A stretch of DNA of 64,000 bases, from assembly GCA_030539295.1 (NCBI GenBank), contig JAUNSJ010000005.1:62001-126000 (forward strand), in the 5' to 3' direction. Position 1 is the stretch's first letter. Every line of letters begins with the position of its first letter. This document shows positions 63,274 through 64,000 of this stretch, piece by piece. The notes below the pieces were generated by a model. That model did not search any database. It saw only the letters and a list, made by a program, of their open reading frames with translations, and was not told the origin of the DNA. A program made the position numbers and the translations under genes. Origin of the DNA: Planctomycetia bacterium (GTDB lineage Bacteria; Planctomycetota; Planctomycetia; Pirellulales; Thermoguttaceae).

Positions 63274-64000
63274 TTACATTGTTTTTATGTAGTCGGCAAG
63301 AGCCTTTGCGAAATTAGCGCCAAGCTCGTGTGCCGTCTCAATCGTTTGGGCCTTGCCATCAGGAGACTGCGACGGAGACTCGGATACCGGACAAATCACG
63401 AAATCCAAATCCGGGGCCGTTGCCATCCACCCGACTACCCAGGAAGGACCAATCAGATTGTAGGCGTCCTTCATGGGGTGGCCGGCGAATCCGCCTTTCT
63501 GTCGTTCGAAGAGCATCTTGCTGAACTTTTCCTCCTCTTCCTTATTGCAGTCGTTTATAATAAAGAAATGAGGGTGACAGGCCCATTCCGCACCCTTGAC
63601 GACGTTACTGCGAAGCCCTACCGAATTCCCATGAAAATCACAGCCGATCAATCGCTTGCCTTTTCCCCATTCGGTAACCTGTTTCTTCAGGGCACGAACA
63701 CTGGCATAGCGTTCAATTTCAAAATCCCGATTGTGGTCGTGAGGAATTCGGCATTTCCCCTGGTCTCCATCTTCGACTCCATCTTTATCCATCAAGGGAA
63801 CGACGAAAAAGTCGGCATTGTCAAGCAAATAATTTCCTTCCGGGCTTCCGGACAGGCATTCGCGTATAATGCCATTAAGAGTCCAAACACCCCAGGTTTC
63901 ATTGCAATGACTTCGACTCGTGAAGACGACGCCCACTTTTTTCTCATTGTCCGGATTACCGAATCGCAAGAGTTCAACCTCGCGGCCTTTTTCCGATTGA
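63274..64000 (-). CDS. M14-family zinc carboxypeptidase-like protein, partial
   Basis: The C-terminal part of an M14 metallopeptidase, cut by the window end. The first zinc motif is HCNE (in SRSHCNETWG), the substrate-binding HNRDF and the DFHGNS segment follow, and FVICPVSESPS near the end holds the general-base Glu region. Upstream codons (EKGREVELL) stay in frame with no stop, so the gene starts outside. M14 enzymes trim C-terminal residues of peptides or cell-wall stems. Next to a secreted sialidase it may act on glycoproteins. Confidence 0.8.
   Translation of the reverse strand, partial: QSEKGREVELLRFGNPDNEKKVGVVFTSRSHCNETWGVWTLNGIIRECLSGSPEGNYLLDNADFFVVPLMDKDGVEDGDQGKCRIPHDHNRDFEIERYASVRALKKQVTEWGKGKRLIGCDFHGNSVGLRSNVVKGAEWACHPHFFIINDCNKEEEEKFSKMLFERQKGGFAGHPMKDAYNLIGPSWVVGWMATAPDLDFVICPVSESPSQSPDGKAQTIETAHELGANFAKALADYIKTM

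Noticed and set aside
1-64000. tRNA, rRNA, CRISPR or transposase genes
   Set aside because: I saw no cloverleaf with a GGTTCGA-type T arm in the right context, no rRNA-like stretch, no regularly spaced repeats of array type and no transposase or integrase motif.

Overview
The window looks like a planctomycete chromosome (phylum Planctomycetota). The strongest sign is five DUF1559 pseudopilin-like genes with an N-terminal [14 protein letters not shown]-type motif and a C-terminal H-x9-DG motif, a family greatly expanded in that phylum. A large MMPL/RND exporter, a membrane pyrophosphatase with an extra soluble domain, a Cys-rich secreted protein and several secreted TPR proteins fit the same picture. 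A host-associated, glycan-feeding life is an inference from the sialic-acid genes. I see no rRNA, tRNA, CRISPR array, phage or transposase gene.

Layout. 0.5-9 kb: MMPL exporter, MazG-like protein, secreted TPR protein, tyrS and a secreted orphan. 9.0-20.5 kb: a sialic-acid/glycan locus with an FCD-type GntR regulator, an AGE-family epimerase, a DUF1559 protein, a small lipoprotein, two tandem secreted beta-propeller proteins, N-acetylneuraminate lyase, an SSS symporter and, on the opposite strand, a GH78 rhamnosidase-like protein. 20.8-33.5 kb: mostly housekeeping (purA, YqeG phosphatase, a homocysteine methyltransferase/MTHFR fusion, an SDR, EcsC, pyrophosphatase, polyprenyl synthase). 33.7-39.1 kb: a five-gene carbon-catabolic operon (class II aldolase, PHP, DeoC-like aldolase, FGGY kinase, glycerol dehydrogenase). 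39.3-49.1 kb: TPR protein, fumC, S41 protease, Cys-rich protein, pdxJ and a lone DUF1559 gene. 49.8-54.2 kb: a four-gene minus-strand operon (HpcH/HpaI aldolase, BASS transporter, AraD, AraB). 54.4-63.3 kb: three secreted BNR sialidases interleaved with DUF1559 and lipoprotein genes, then an M14 peptidase cut by the window end.

How the genes work together. Secreted propeller enzymes at both ends would release sugars from host-type glycans. The 9-20 kb genes would import N-acetylneuraminate, cleave it to ManNAc plus pyruvate and epimerise ManNAc to GlcNAc. The module 'DUF1559 + small lipoprotein + secreted propeller' occurs three times, which suggests that the pseudopilin and lipoprotein serve the exported enzyme.

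Most striking observations. (1) Two DUF1559 genes (start codons at 57349 and 61696, minus strand) each carry an 11-G tract just before the pseudopilin helix. In both, 11 G puts a stop codon right after the tract, while one G fewer restores a complete leader whose sequence is conserved on both sides. This predicts phase variation or programmed slippage. (2) Three promoters in that locus share two upstream boxes at identical spacing: a 15-bp box, 14 bp, an 8-bp box, 8 bp, then TTGACA. This is a candidate regulon operator. (3) Intergenic DNA is a mosaic of at least four repeat families, including a REP-like palindrome and a MITE-like element with terminal inverted repeats.
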